Shown here: piece by piece, positions 35,443-47,229 of the stretch
Layout: each line of letters opens with the position of its first letter
Numbering within the stretch: position 1 is the first letter of the stretch
Source of the DNA: Chiua virens
Taxonomy: Eukaryota > Basidiomycota > Agaricomycetes > Boletales > Boletaceae
Direction of reading: 5' to 3'
Assembly (NCBI GenBank): GCA_019787685.1
Contig: JAHNUO010000069.1
Span: 1-64,000 of the forward strand
DNA length: 64,000 nucleotides
Notes under the pieces: generated by a model
Databases searched by the model: none
The model's input: only the letters and a program-made list of their open reading frames with translations
Told to the model about the DNA's origin: nothing
Made by a program: the position numbers and the translations under genes

Positions 35443-37768
35443 ATGGGCCCTCCTCAGGACAGAGACGTCGTCATGGGTCCTCCTCCTCCCCCCCTTCCCC
35501 CTACCCAACCATCGGCACCCCAGTCCGCCAAAGATAATCAGGACGTCACAGAAAAGTACAGAAAACTCAAACGACGTTACTTTGAGCTCGAAGAGGTGCG
35601 AACAGCGCCAACCCAACCCTTGGAGCCACGCTCACCTCCCACCAGAAATACCAGGACACCCAAACCGAACTCAGACTCTCTGGCGAGCGGAACGTAAAAT
35701 TGCGAGAGGAAAGAGAGTATGTCCCTCAACTCCCGATCGCTGGCGTGTCGCTGAGTGTTCCCATCCAGCCTTATCCTTCAGCGGATACATGAGCTCGAAA
35801 CTCGCTCCGAGTCCAATACGCCAGGTCTCCCCTCCCCCCCATCCAGTGCATTTCCCCGCTCCTTGCTCTCTGCCAGAGGACGTGCAGCCTTTGTCAGCAA
35901 TTTGCGCCAGGCCATCACAGAAGACGATGCCGAGGATCACGCGGTCGACCCCTTGCTCAACTCGCGGTACCTCGGTTCGTTGGCTCGCAAGCGCGCAGAC
36001 GAAGAGCACCGCGAACAGTTGGAGGACGAGGCCCGCCAAGGTCGCAAACAAACTAAGCGATCTCGCCAAACAGCCAAGGGCAAAGAGCCCGTCGTGCCAC
36101 CCCCTCCTTCCCAGCCTATCCTCACCTTGGCCCCCGTCCCACAACATGCCCTTGAGAGTGGTACACCTCCCCTTCTCGTCTCTAATAAAGGTGCTCGTTT
36201 ACGCCTCAAGCCACCTGTAAAACCATCCACCGATTCGGACCCGGGTTCGTCAGTGAATCATCGTCCCCCATCGCCCTTGTCTCCCGTCATCACACCGCCA
36301 GGGGAACACCCGTATCAGTCGGGCCTGTACCCTCCAAATGGTGTACCGCCTTCCATCTCTGCGCCTCCTCCCGCCAATTCGCCATCACTCCCCGGACAAT
36401 CTCCCATGATGACTGCGTCACCTGCGACGTCTACTTCTCGCCCTTCAGAAATCCAACGACATGCTAAACCGAAACGTTTGAAAGCGCATACAGTCACGTC
36501 CAAAAGCTATAGTATTCCAACAGTGCCGCGCGACAAGAAGAACCGTCCGCTCCTTCCGCTCATTGTGGGCATTATGACCGTCGTCAATCTTGGCGAGGTT
36601 TGCATGCGAGAGCACTTCCACACAGAGCGATACATCTTTCCTGTCGGATACGAAGTGACTAGGTGTGTGGATTTTGCTGTCGCCGGCGCACACTTTTGCT
36701 GACATCGTGATCAAGACGCTACCATTCCACAGTGGATCCTCAATCCGAGGCTGTCTATCACTGTTCCATCCTCGATGGGGGAGATGGGCCCAAGTTCCAG
36801 ATAGTGGCGTCAGATGTTCCGGATCGGCCAATGATTGCTGGAACGGCAACCGGAGCCTGGTCTTCGATCGTCAAACAGGCGAACGCGATTCGCCACCGCC
36901 AACACTCTAACTCTGTCTCCGGACCCGACTTTTTCGGTCTCGGACAGAATACCATCAAACACCTCATCCAGGAACTTCCCAACGCCGATCGGCTGCGCGA
37001 TTATGTTTGGCAACACTTTGTAGAGGGAGGGTGAGTCGCGTTCACTGTTTTATTGGGTAAATGAGACGTGGTGCTGTTTTCGTTGTATGGCCCAAGGCCG
37101 AGGGGTCCCGTTGAACGTTTGTTCTCTCCCATAATCGTCAACTCTTTGTGACCCGTTTCTCATTTGCACGTATCTCATTTCCTAATTATGACACGATGTG
37201 ACACAGACCTTTAGGCGGTAGGTACGCGGCCGTCATCCCTGCCCTCCCAGAGGATCATGATCCGAATGCGCCGAACGACGGTTTTGTTGACGATACCATG
37301 ACTGCTCCTTATACACACCCACCACCGCCCCCACCTCCACATATACAATCGCAGTCGTTTACAACCATCCTACTCCCCCCACCTGCTCAGGCTGATACGT
37401 TGAGCATACACGAATATCGGCCACCACCTGCCAAAGAATTTGATTCAAAACGCCAGAACACTAGTAATACCAACTGTAGCATCTCTCACCCGTCAAACAC
37501 AAGATCGCACGCCCACACCAACTCAACATCTTCGCCGAATCTCAATCCAAGTGGATCGCCACTACCGAATCATGCTAATTCAAGTACACCGATACCACCA
37601 CCGCAACAACCTCCGTATGTGAATGTGTCGGCAGCGCCGGCAGTCCCGGCAACGTTTGCAAGTATTATGAATGCGTATCCTCCGCAGCCGTCGGGCCGTG
37701 AAGACTCACAGGTACAGTCACGTCCGGGGTCGAGAGAGGAACTGGCGAGACGATCGGCTCGTGAGTAA
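35443..37768 (+). CDS. FYRN/FYRC-domain protein (TBRG1-like)
   Basis: Five exons are proposed: 35443-35595, 35646-35716, 35769-36662, 36716-37030 and 37207-37768. The sum of 1995 bp gives 664 residues. After a Pro-rich start comes a charged helical stretch likely to form a coiled coil (KYRKLKRRYFELEE...REERDLILQRIHELE, interrupted by two introns). Then follow a basic linker (residues about 130-180), a Ser/Pro-rich region, FYRN (about 333-365, RPLLPLIVGIMTVVNLGEV...RYIFPVGYEVTR) and FYRC (about 366-465, RYHSTVDPQSEAVYHC, FFGLGQNTIKHLIQELPNA, YVWQHF). FYR domains form one fold and occur in chromatin proteins such as MLL-type factors and TBRG1. No SET or other catalytic domain is present, so a nuclear scaffold role is inferred. 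The Pro/Ser-rich tail of about 185 residues has no known motif. Confidence 0.87.
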
Positions 37769-38570
37769 TTGGTATCGTTTCCTTGCACGGCCTTGTCCAT
37801 ATTTCAAAGTTCGACGTCTGCTTGCCTTGTACACTACACATGCCGTGGTTTAGTTGGTTGTTCTTGTGAGCATGTTTTTTTATTGCCTTTTGGTCGTGTG
37901 CTATCTCCTCCGTCCCCTTTCCTGTCCTTTATCTTCTGTTTTGTTTTTGGTTGGTTGTCTTCCTATTGGACACCTAGTATGCCATGTGCCTATGCGTAGT
38001 GTCTAGACTGGTGGTTTACATGTCGTATAATGTCTCGTGTCGTCTTTTCTAGTTGCTTCTGTTTTTGACCTGGTCCTACTTATTGTCTTTTCAATTCCTG
38101 CCACTAGGATAGGTGTTCCACGACCTGGATTATCAGGTGGAGTAACTGATATTGAGCTTGTAGCCCCCCTCGAAGACGTCTTGCAGAGTCGCCCATTCCC
38201 ATGGACTGAGCACTTTCCACCTCTGTAGGACGTCGAGGTACCCGTCGCCGTTGCCCGGGATGACGCACGTGTGTGCAGACTGGACGACGTGCGGGTTTGA
38301 AAATCAGGCGGGCGATAACGAACCAGCGCAAACGAGTGGTTTCATAATGTTTGCGCGCCTCTGTGGGGACTCCGTGCCGTGGCGAGGACTGTGCTGGCTG
38401 TTTTAGTGGGGTAGTATGTGAGGCAGACAAGGCTCTAAGTAGTTTGGGTGTAATGTCAGTTGAATTTCAAGTTTCCCCATATGGGCACGTGTCAGTGCGG
38501 GGTACTTCATGTTCGAACGTGCGTCTCGATCGAGGTGGCTTGTCAGTACACGACTATATCCTTGCCAGTG
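37769..38570. other. intergenic between FYR gene and NTA1
   Basis: T- and C-rich near 37880-38100, probably 3' UTR of the FYR gene followed by the NTA1 promoter. No other gene is supported. Confidence 0.35.
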
Positions 38571-39887
38571 ATGGCGGCTTCGTGGCTGAGGATTGCAGTG
38601 GTTCAATTTGCGCCCAAGGTAAGCTCCATGATCAAGATCAAGCGCGAGAGGACGTCGCTGAGCGCTCAAGATCTAGCTCGGAGAAGTGCATGCGAACATC
38701 GCGAAAGCACGCGAATTGTGTCGGAAGTGCGTGTACATTAATACCGCGGTCGACGGGAAGCTGACTCGTTTTTCTAATGCATAGATTGACCCCTCGATCG
38801 GTCGACTTGGTATGTTTTCCAGAGATGATTTTTAGTGGTGCGTGCGTGGTTCCCGTACGCGTCACCACGCTAATCGTGTTTGCCGTGGTCATGGTGTGAT
38901 GCGACCAAAGGCTACATGTTCCCCGACGCGCCGTCCATCGCGCCCTACCTCGAACACCCGCACACAGGACCCACCTCGACGTTCTGCGCCGAGCTCGCTC
39001 GGCACCTCCAGTGTCACGTCGTCGTCGGGTTCCCAGAACGTCTCGACCCAGCGTCCGAGTCCGAGTCGGCGTCGTCGTCGTCCCTGCGCGGCGCCAACGC
39101 CGCCCTCCTCCACGACGGCGACGTGCCAGTGCATGTGTACCACAAATCCAACTTATTCCCTACCGATCTCACATGGGCACGTCCCGGTCTCGGATTTACC
39201 GCGGTCGCGTTGCCGGGGTTGGGCCGTACCGCAGTCGCGATCTGCAACGATCTCAACGTGGCAAGGGGAGAGGGGTGGACGTCGATCGAGGATGGGCCGT
39301 ATGAGTTGGCGGTGTTTTGTAGAAAGGAGGGTGTGAGGGTGTTGGTGCTGTTGAATGCGTGGTTGAAACCGGGGGAGAGGGTGGACGGGTTGGAGGGTGC
39401 GGACTCGGAGGCGGGCGCGGGTGGACCCGGAGATGATGATCCGCGTGTCGGTACCGCCGTCGGTACCGGGACCGAGTCGACGAACGCACAGGAGGACGAG
39501 GACGAGGATGGCGATTTTGAGGATGCGGATGCGGATGGCTTGGAACCTAACTGGGAAGTACTGAATTATTGGGCGATGCGGTTGCGTCCCTTGTGGGCCA
39601 AGGAGACGCAGCCATCAGAAACGTTGGCGGACATCGACACCGACGACCAGCGCGATGTCCTCGTCATCATATGCAACCGAACGGGGCGTGAACGAGGTAC
39701 GGCGGTCGTCCTTTGTGTTGTTGATTTTGGTTTCATGCGGTGTTTAGGCAAGACCTTTGCAGGGTCGTCGGCGATGTTCGCCATGCGTCCAGGTTCGGGG
39801 AGGCCTCGATTGTTGCATTTCATGGGTGAACGTGAAGAAGGTGTCCATGTATGGACCGCGAGGATCGGATCGGATGTACAGGTATAG
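38571..39887 (+). CDS. NTA1: protein N-terminal asparagine/glutamine amidase, nitrilase family
   Basis: Five exons are proposed: 38571-38618, 38677-38726, 38785-38837, 38911-39696 and 39748-39887. The sum of 1077 bp gives 358 residues. Nta1 deamidates N-terminal Asn and Gln of proteins, feeding the Arg/N-degron pathway in the cytosol. The spliced N-terminus reads MAASWLRIAVVQFAPK, LGEVHANIAKARELCRK, LTPRSVDLVCFPEMIFSG, GYMFPDAP. The nitrilase triad is visible: Glu in FPEMIFSG, Lys in YHKSNLFPTDLTWARPG and Cys in VAICNDLN. The three short 5' exons (48-53 bp) are fixed by phase and by this conserved start. A Gly-rich and very acidic insert (about residues 200-250, with EDEDEDGDFEDADAD) interrupts the C-terminal half and is not part of the core fold. 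Plain amidase activity on small molecules is an alternative, but the start and length fit Nta1. Confidence 0.88.
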
Positions 39888-41785
39888 TGGCATCTCGGAA
39901 ATTGTCTTGATATATCGTCATGATCTAATGCAGAGACGTTCCTTTTGATCATGATCTCAGTGATTTCCCGTTGGACGGTTCATTGGCAAGCAATAAGACT
40001 CGTCATCATCCTGGAGAGTTACGAGCCGGACTGGCCACCCTCTCTTTCGGGTTGGTTCACTTACGCCACAAACGTTCATGATCGACTCGCGTGATTCATT
40101 TGGCAATCTCGGTTGATGTAACCGCTAGGTAATCGATCGATCCTTTGCGTGTTTCTCGAATGAGTCAGGGTCTTGATGCGCCCCCGGACTGTGGGCGAAC
40201 ACGATACCTCCAAACAAACAAACAAACAAACAGCAAAGAAGGTGGAGCTGACTCGCATGAAAGCATTTACATGCGCTTTTTGCAGACCTCTCACATGACG
40301 CGTTTCCACTATATTTCTACGGTCTTGCTTGCGACAGACACGGTGTTGAACTCTGATGGGCTACTAAAGAAGCTAGCGCCCTATCGAATCGACAAAAGGT
40401 CGGTGTGCTCGACTTGTCACATATCCACCAAGTTACATGATCAACTCGGAATATACCAGGTGGAAAAGCAAAAAAGATCGGGATTCAAAGCGTGTTTAGC
40501 GATTGAGGGAGTTTTGCGAAACCGTTCTCGAGTGAGCTCCGATTGCGAGGGTTCCTGGGCATCCAGCTGGCATGAACTCCGAGAAATGGATGCGGTGGGG
40601 ACGGCGAGATGGATATGTCGCCCACGTCGTGATCACAGCATCATCGACAACTCATCGCGGTGGAGGAGGGTAAAATTATCACCCATTGATCTTGAAATAT
40701 GGTAATTGACGAACAAATACGTACTGTCATCTCTTCGTTATCATACCGTATGCCAGTGGGTGGGTTATGAATATGAATTCTGATAAGTGAGCCGCGCCTG
40801 ATGGGTTATGAGCGCGCCGGGCGAGAGAATGCAGGCGTTCTTACCGTTCTGGGCGAGGTAGCGTGCTCATTGTCGTTCGTACTTGGGTGTTCTGAAAAAA
40901 ACTCGAGCAAGACCGTGATTACAGTATGGGCGGCAAGAAGAGAGCACATCAGTGGATGGTTGACACGGTCGTATCAGCACTGTATCATAAGATCATAGAT
41001 TTCGATAACAAGCCACTGCAGGCGTGGCTTATTATCGAAATGTGTGATCTTGGCGTCATGTATCAGAGGACTTTGAGGAAGGAGGGGATACATACATACA
41101 CGGAAGTGGAGCGGGGTGAGCAGCGCTTTGACCAGTCCATCGTCGTTCCGTATATGGACGGACAATAGAATGTGGAACGTGGAACGTGGAACATAGTCGC
41201 TTTGTTCTCGTGTGGACTCACGTCAACAAGACGTGCTATAAACGCGGTCAGTCCGTGGTTGGAAGCACTAGTCTATAGAAAACAGTACTCCGATCTTGAA
41301 CGCTGCAATTGATGGCAGGTCAGTCACTATCTCTTTCACGCATAATTCCTCAGGTCTCACCAGTCGATTTCAGACACATGGACTACCCTCCCCCGCGACG
41401 AGCTGCAAGAACTCATCGAGGTATGCAACGGTAGTGTTCCTTGTGACGAAACTAGTGTCATTGTGTAGGCCAGTGACGTCGAGGTCGATATGGGAACAGA
41501 AGAAGATATTGTCGAATTGCTCTTCCAGATACAAAGAATAAGTAGGACAGCTGTCGCCCACTTATTCTATTGTATAGTACTGTAATAAATGTCAACATTT
41601 CCTTGGTTCGTAGGATGAGAGTCACCCTGAAATAAGTTACCATATCTGGATTCGTTACTTGCGTTGGTCAACCAATATGTTCAAGTTTCTGGCACATACA
41701 TGTATGAACGTATCATAAGCCTGAGGTCATTCGCAGGCGATTACTTTCACTGACACCCGTAATCATCACATCCATGTCATTCAAA
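39888..41785. other. gene-poor region with an (AAAC)n run
   Basis: A short AAAC microsatellite lies at about 40213-40232. A 186-codon plus frame at 40145-40705 has no recognisable domain and contains the microsatellite, so I do not call it a gene. Nothing else is supported. Confidence 0.35.
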
Positions 41786-44244
41786 TCATGATTTCCTCGC
41801 CTCATCAGGTGGCTGAACACGCAGAATGACCCGGGGTAGCTTCTTCTTCTCCGTTCCACTGGGCGGATGTTCCTCCCGCGCGTACGTCTCATCGCGATTA
41901 CTAGATTCCAGTTTTGACACTCCCGAAGAGAAAGAGCGCGATGTGGTGCCAGTGCGTTCCACAGTCGGCTTTGTCGCCGAAGACGAGGCGCTCCGACTTG
42001 CAGTCTTTCCTACGCGTACTGACTGTGGAAGCGCGCCATTGAATGCTGGCTTCTTCCGCTGGCGAAGGGCCATAGAAGTCGACGGAGTCAATGTACTCGA
42101 ATCTTCCCCACCGCAGTTGAGTACTTCGAGGAGCTCGATGGTGCGAGAAAGCCACTCCTCCGTATTAGCGCGCGCAGCGCCAGTCTTTCGTGGCTTGGCA
42201 GCCTTCTCGAGCTGCGAAACATAATAGGCGGGTGAGCTCGATATTGATCTGAGGAAGCGAGTCGGGAACGAGATGCCACACACCTTGACCAGGTTGCTAA
42301 CGCTCCACCATGCGCGGTCGACCCAGTCGACTGAGTCTAGTGGGGTGGTTTGCAGGCAAGGGATGTCCACGAGTCCACATAGGTGTGCCATGGCACCGCT
42401 TGTCAGTGCACGGTCGCTGTATCCCCCTTCGAGTACGCTCACGACACGACCATGGGCATATGCATCGGCCAGTCGGGACGTCTCGCGCGTAAAGCGTTGG
42501 TAAAATCCGACGGGTACCTTGCGGTTGTGCCGAGACATCGATGGGTATTCATGCTCGCCAGCGTCGAAGCCGCAGCTAGATGACCGGAAAAGGTGGTGAG
42601 CGGATCGACACTCAACTAGAATTGTGAAGTCAAGACGGACCTAATGAATACCATGACATCATCACCAGGCCCACCGGTTTCATTCAGGAACTCGCGAGCG
42701 CGATGTAAGAGAGTGAGATACCGGGGATAGAGCGTGCCCCAAAAATACGCCTCTGAATCGTAGCTTTGGAGGTGAATATTTTCGATGTATTGACCGTGAG
42801 GACCGTGAATCGACGCAGAAGCCGCTTGTACCAATACTGGCTTACCGTCCTATGACCCAGTGAATGGAGAATCATGGAGTATCGAACTACTGACCTCGCA
42901 AGGAAAAGATAATATATCGTGTAAGGAACCATAAAATATGCGTGGTCCCAGTTTTTTGGGAATTGTGTCGGTCTCGGATTGCTCAGGATTCAGTGACTTT
43001 TGATAGGTTTCCTCATTTATTTGCCATACAATAGACTGAGTCCCATTTCCTACAAGTAACAGTTATTCTGGCAAACACTGAAACACAGAAGCGACAGAGG
43101 GCATACCATGATGCAGATCTATATCGAGAATGACAATTCTTTTCACGCCATGTTTTAGATATGCTGTGAGTTTAGTTGGTGAGGGCGCAAGCTATGCACT
43201 GACAAGCCAGAGAGAAGTACCGTGTGCAGCGCCAACAGCGACGTTATTGATAAAGCAAAACCCGGAAGGCGTGTCTTCCCCGCAATGGTGTCCAGGCGGC
43301 CTAATCACTACGAAGGCGCGTTCGCAGGGGTCATTCGGCCCTCTAGTAACGGGTCTCGGCCCGCGCGTAGCCGTCACGCTGACATCAACTGCCTCGCATA
43401 CAGCTCCGATGGCGCCTTGAATCGCGTCGATGGAACTAGGGCAGACTGGATGCAAGATACAATGGCAGACAACAAGGCGCGTGAGGAAGACTGGGAAACT
43501 GAAAGAGAATCGCACGAAATACTGACGGTATAAATCGAGGGGTGGGATCCCCTCCGGAATCTCGGTCCCCTTTCTGGCAATGTTTGTTTGACTATCGCGC
43601 GCCCAAGTGATGAGGCTTTCGAGGTAAACGTCTCGCTCGACGTCGCCGTGGATGTATTTGACGGCGGCATGATCAAGGAGAGAGACGGACGCGGACGTCC
43701 TCCGGATCGCGACAGAGTCCGTGCGAAGCGGGGAACTTGTGGCACTTGGACCCAAACCCGAAATATTGGGACCCGAGTTGATCGCCATGCGCGCCAGTGC
43801 CGCCGCCAGGTCGCCTTCGTCCGTGTCTGAAGTCGCAGACGCACGTTCTTGCTTCTGGACATTCGTGACGGTCGCCACGTCTTCGATACGCGCGATAGCA
43901 GCAGCCAATCCAAGTTTGACGGCGTGAAGACGTTCGGGGCGTTCGAAGATATCCGAGGTGTCACGCGAACGTATAAAACGGTGCTTGAGACATTCGTCTT
44001 GGATGTATATGGCGGTGCGTTTGTCATGTACATGGAAAGATAATGATGGGCTAGAGTCGGGAGTCGTGGTATGATGAGTGGCGTTGACCGAGGCATCCAG
44101 GATTACTGTTCCACAAGGAGTGGAGATACCCGAAGACTCGGAATTAGGTTTCTCTGACGTGTTTGAGGATACCACGATGGCATCCATCCGATTCCCAGTG
44201 CTAGCTTGCAATGTGGTGGAAGCCCGGCGCGTGACGTCCGTCAC
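41786..44244 (-). CDS. HOS3: Hos3-type histone deacetylase
   Basis: Six exons are proposed: 44244-43527, 43445-43221, 43163-43107, 43049-42895, 42849-42641 and 42575-41786. The sum of 2154 bp gives 717 residues. Hos3-type enzymes are zinc-dependent deacetylases of the arginase/deacetylase fold, active as homomers on histones. Motifs in order are AIYIQDECLKHRFIR, ERPERLHAVKLGL, the active-site histidines in VIRPPGHHCGEDTPSGFCFINNVAVGAA, ILDIDLHHGNGTQ, IFYGSLHDILSFPC, SCGFDAGEHEYPSM and VLEGGYSD. The HH and D-x-H zinc ligands are present. The N-terminus (about 90 residues) and C-terminus are low in complexity and variable. In the last exon, 42283-42212 (72 bp) has GTGTGT...TTTCGCAG ends and no stop; removing it gives 693 residues, which is probably the mature form. 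Confidence 0.92.
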
Positions 44245-44360
44245 TTCGTCACTCCATCAACCAACTTCAAATGCATCATGCCATTGACAGTACATGGGTA
44301 AGGAATGCGAACAACCAGTAGGTGAACATTAAATTCTGCCTGGTTCTTACAACTGAACCC

Positions 44361-45447
44361 TCAGGCCTCGTCCTTGATCACTATGTCTTCGGACCACGAC
44401 TCCCACTTTTCCGCAGTTTCGAGCAGGTGCTTGCCTTTCTCTCTCAAAATCTCCAAAGCCACAGCGTGCATAGGCAGTCTCAGAGGGGGATCTTCCAAGT
44501 AGGTGGTTTTATAGACGGCCTCTGCAAACTTGACAGGATCACCATTCCATATTGTCTCAAGATTCGAGAATACTTCGCGCCATTTCATTGATGGTGACGA
44601 GGGACCGGTGTATGCTGGGTGGATCGGGACACTTATGAGGTTTCCCTTGACGACGTTCGTGCGAAATGGACCCGGCTCGAAGATGGTGATCTGACATAGT
44701 AAGCATTAATAGAACTATCTGATGATGGTTTTCGCAATAATTCACGAGCGACTTGCCTTGATATTCCAGTCAGGGTCAAGCTCTACCGCAAGACCTTCGC
44801 TGAAGGCTTCCAGAGCTACCCGCCAATTGCAAGTCAGTCTCTTCGACGCTCTTGCGCAACGCTAAGACAAACCGAATTTGCTACAGTAAGCATCAGCATC
44901 CATAGTCGTACGTTGCCTGATGATGGATCACCTTGCGGAATAATACACGGCACCCGCTTGCGATTGTATTCCCGCCCCAGATGATATTTGAAGCAATCGT
45001 CCCCCTATCGGCTTGTTTTCTTCACGGAAAACCCTGACCGCCTCCCTGCTCACATGCGAAGCACCCCAGAAATTCACTTCAAACTGGCCTCGTGCGTTGC
45101 TATCAGTGGTTCCTTCTATTTCCGCCAAGACACCGTATCCGGCATTATTCACGACCACATCGATGCGACCAAACTTCTCCCTGCTTGCGGCAAAGGCGGC
45201 GGTCACATTCAATGGCTCTGTGACGTCGAGCCTGAGGACGAGGAGTCTCTCGGGATACCTTGCTGCCAAGTCGGAAAGGACTTCAGGCTTACGTAGCGTC
45301 GCGACGACTTTATCGCCCTTTTGCAAGGCGTATTCAGCGATGCAAAAACCAAAGCCCGAGGAGCAACCGGTGACTGAATGAAGTGAGCACAAAACCTCTT
45401 CTGATAAGAAAGTACTAACTGAACCAGACTTTCGCGTCGGAAGACAT
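44361..45447 (-). CDS. classical short-chain dehydrogenase/reductase A
   Basis: Five exons are proposed: 45447-45420, 45373-44932, 44880-44873 (8 nt), 44815-44757 and 44690-44361. The sum of 867 bp gives 288 residues. This is an NAD(P)-dependent oxidoreductase with a Rossmann fold: TGCSSGFG (cofactor loop), LDVT, VVNNAGYG, QISSGAG (catalytic Ser) and YYSASKFALEAFSEGLA, where Tyr-x-x-x-Lys completes the active site. The lysine lies in the 8-nt microexon. The fourth intron begins with GC (AAG-GCAAGT at 44756), a textbook GC-AG donor; the paralog has GT at this site. Substrate cannot be predicted. It shares about 75% of residues by eye with the gene 0.7 kb upstream, so this is a tandem duplication. 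Confidence 0.9.
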
Positions 45448-46127
45448 CTGTATGTGGATGTAAGGAAAGAAGTGCTTCCGTGGACGCGTCGATATAACGC
45501 GGTGTTTAAATAAGATTATCGGTGCCTCCGGAGCGGAATTCGGACTGCTAGTGCTACCTTATAAATCATCAGTCATGCAATCGCACACGGTGGTCGCGAT
45601 AGTCGGCCACTAATCTGCGCTATTACCAATCGCATAATTTCGCTGAGTTTATGCGGGACACCACTGGAGGTTTTTCTCAAAACGTACATATTTGGTTTCA
45701 GGGTCAAGGCCATCGGAATGACACATTACCGACGGATCGGACAACTAACTATAGGATCAGATGGTAAAGTGTGCGAAGAACTATGTGGGCTTAGGACGAG
45801 GTGGCTCGACAACAAGCAAGCATCTCCGGTATTTTTTTTTTCACATGATGGCCGTACCCCTCTCTGACTGAACGGCTACAGGAGACTGTTATGCTGCATC
45901 GGGTCATCTGGCAAAAACGTACGTCGCCGATGCACGCTGACAATCACATAATGCACACTCGTATTGTGTGAAAATTCAGTTTTGACAATCGCTGGAAGCT
46001 TCGCTGGTGACGGGGCCAAGTTAACATGTTTAAGGAAAAGAAACAAATCACGCGAATCTGGTAACAACAAAAGCCCTAACGCCGTCCATCATTTTTGGCT
46101 GCCTTTGTAAACTGAAGGTCATTATCA
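45448..46127. other. intergenic between tandem dehydrogenases
   Basis: The side near 45448 is the promoter of gene A, the other the 3' end of gene B. A poly-T run lies near 45832-45841. No gene is seen. Confidence 0.35.
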
Positions 46128-47229
46128 TCAATCCTTGACCAATACGCCTTCTGACCACGACTCCCACTTGTCCGCAGTCTCAAGTAACTGTTTCCCTTTC
46201 TGTCTCAAAACAGCCAAAGAGCCAGGGTGGATAGGAAGCCTCAGAGGGGGATCCTCCAAGTAAGCCACTTTGTAGACGGCATCTGCAAACTTGACAGGAT
46301 CGCCGTTAAAGAGTGGATCTGAATCCGCAAAGATATCGCGCCATTTCATCGTTGGCAATGAAGGATCAGTGTATGCTTGATGGATCGGGTCAGTTATTGC
46401 GTTTTCCTTGACAACTTTCGTGCGGAATGGTCCCGGTTCAAGGATGGTTATCTGTCAAGATATCATATAAACACGTGCAAAGGGGACCATCTCCAATGGT
46501 GGTCTTGGCCAGGGGGTGTTCGAGTCACTCACTTTGATGTTCCAGTCGGGGTCAAGTTCTTCCGCAAGGCCTTCGCTCAGGGCTTCGAGCGCTACCCACG
46601 AACAGGTCAGCTTTCGAAGACATTTCATGGCCTTATGACGACATACCAAATTTGCTACAGTGGGTATCAGCATCTATGATCAGACATCACTTAAGGAACA
46701 ATGACTCACCTCGCACAGTAGTACACTATACACGGACAAGAGCTAATCCCAGACGAAGACGACATTTGAAGTAATCTTCCACCTGTCGGTTTGTTCTCTT
46801 CTCGGAAGAACCTGACTGCTTCCTTGGTTACTTGCGAAGCGCCCCAAAAGTTCACTTCGAAAATGCCTCGTGCACTGCTCTCAGCTATCCCTTCTACTTC
46901 CGATATGACACCGTACCCAGCATTGTTCACGACCACGTCGATGCGACCAAACTTTTCCTTACTCGCGGCAAAAGCAGCGATCACCTCGGCCGGCTTGGTG
47001 ACATCGACCCCAAGGGCGAGAAGCATTTCGGGATACTTTGCTACCAAGTCGGAAAGAACCTCGGGCCTGCGTAGTGTCGCGACGACTTTATCGCCCTTTT
47101 GCAAAGCGTGCTCGGCGATGCAAAGACCAAAGCCGGAGGAGCTGCCGGTGACTAAGCGAGGTGAGAGATATTTCAAACTTTGACCAAAAATCACTCACTG
47201 AACCAGACTTTTGTCTCGGATGGTGTCAT
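46128..47229 (-). CDS. classical short-chain dehydrogenase/reductase B
   Basis: Five exons are proposed: 47229-47199, 47151-46710, 46654-46647 (8 nt), 46591-46533 and 46451-46128. The sum of 864 bp gives 287 residues. Exon 2 (442 bp), the 8-nt exon 3 and exon 4 (59 bp) have the same lengths as in gene A, proof of common descent. Motifs are TGSSSGFG, LGVDVT, VVNNAGYG, MSSSSG and YYCASKFALEALSEGLA. Here all introns are GT-AG. As in gene A, the active-site lysine codon is in the microexon. Conserved motifs are intact, so the gene is probably functional; its substrate is unknown. Confidence 0.9.

Noticed and set aside
40145..40705. 186-codon plus-strand frame
   Set aside because: It contains the AAAC microsatellite and shows no known domain.
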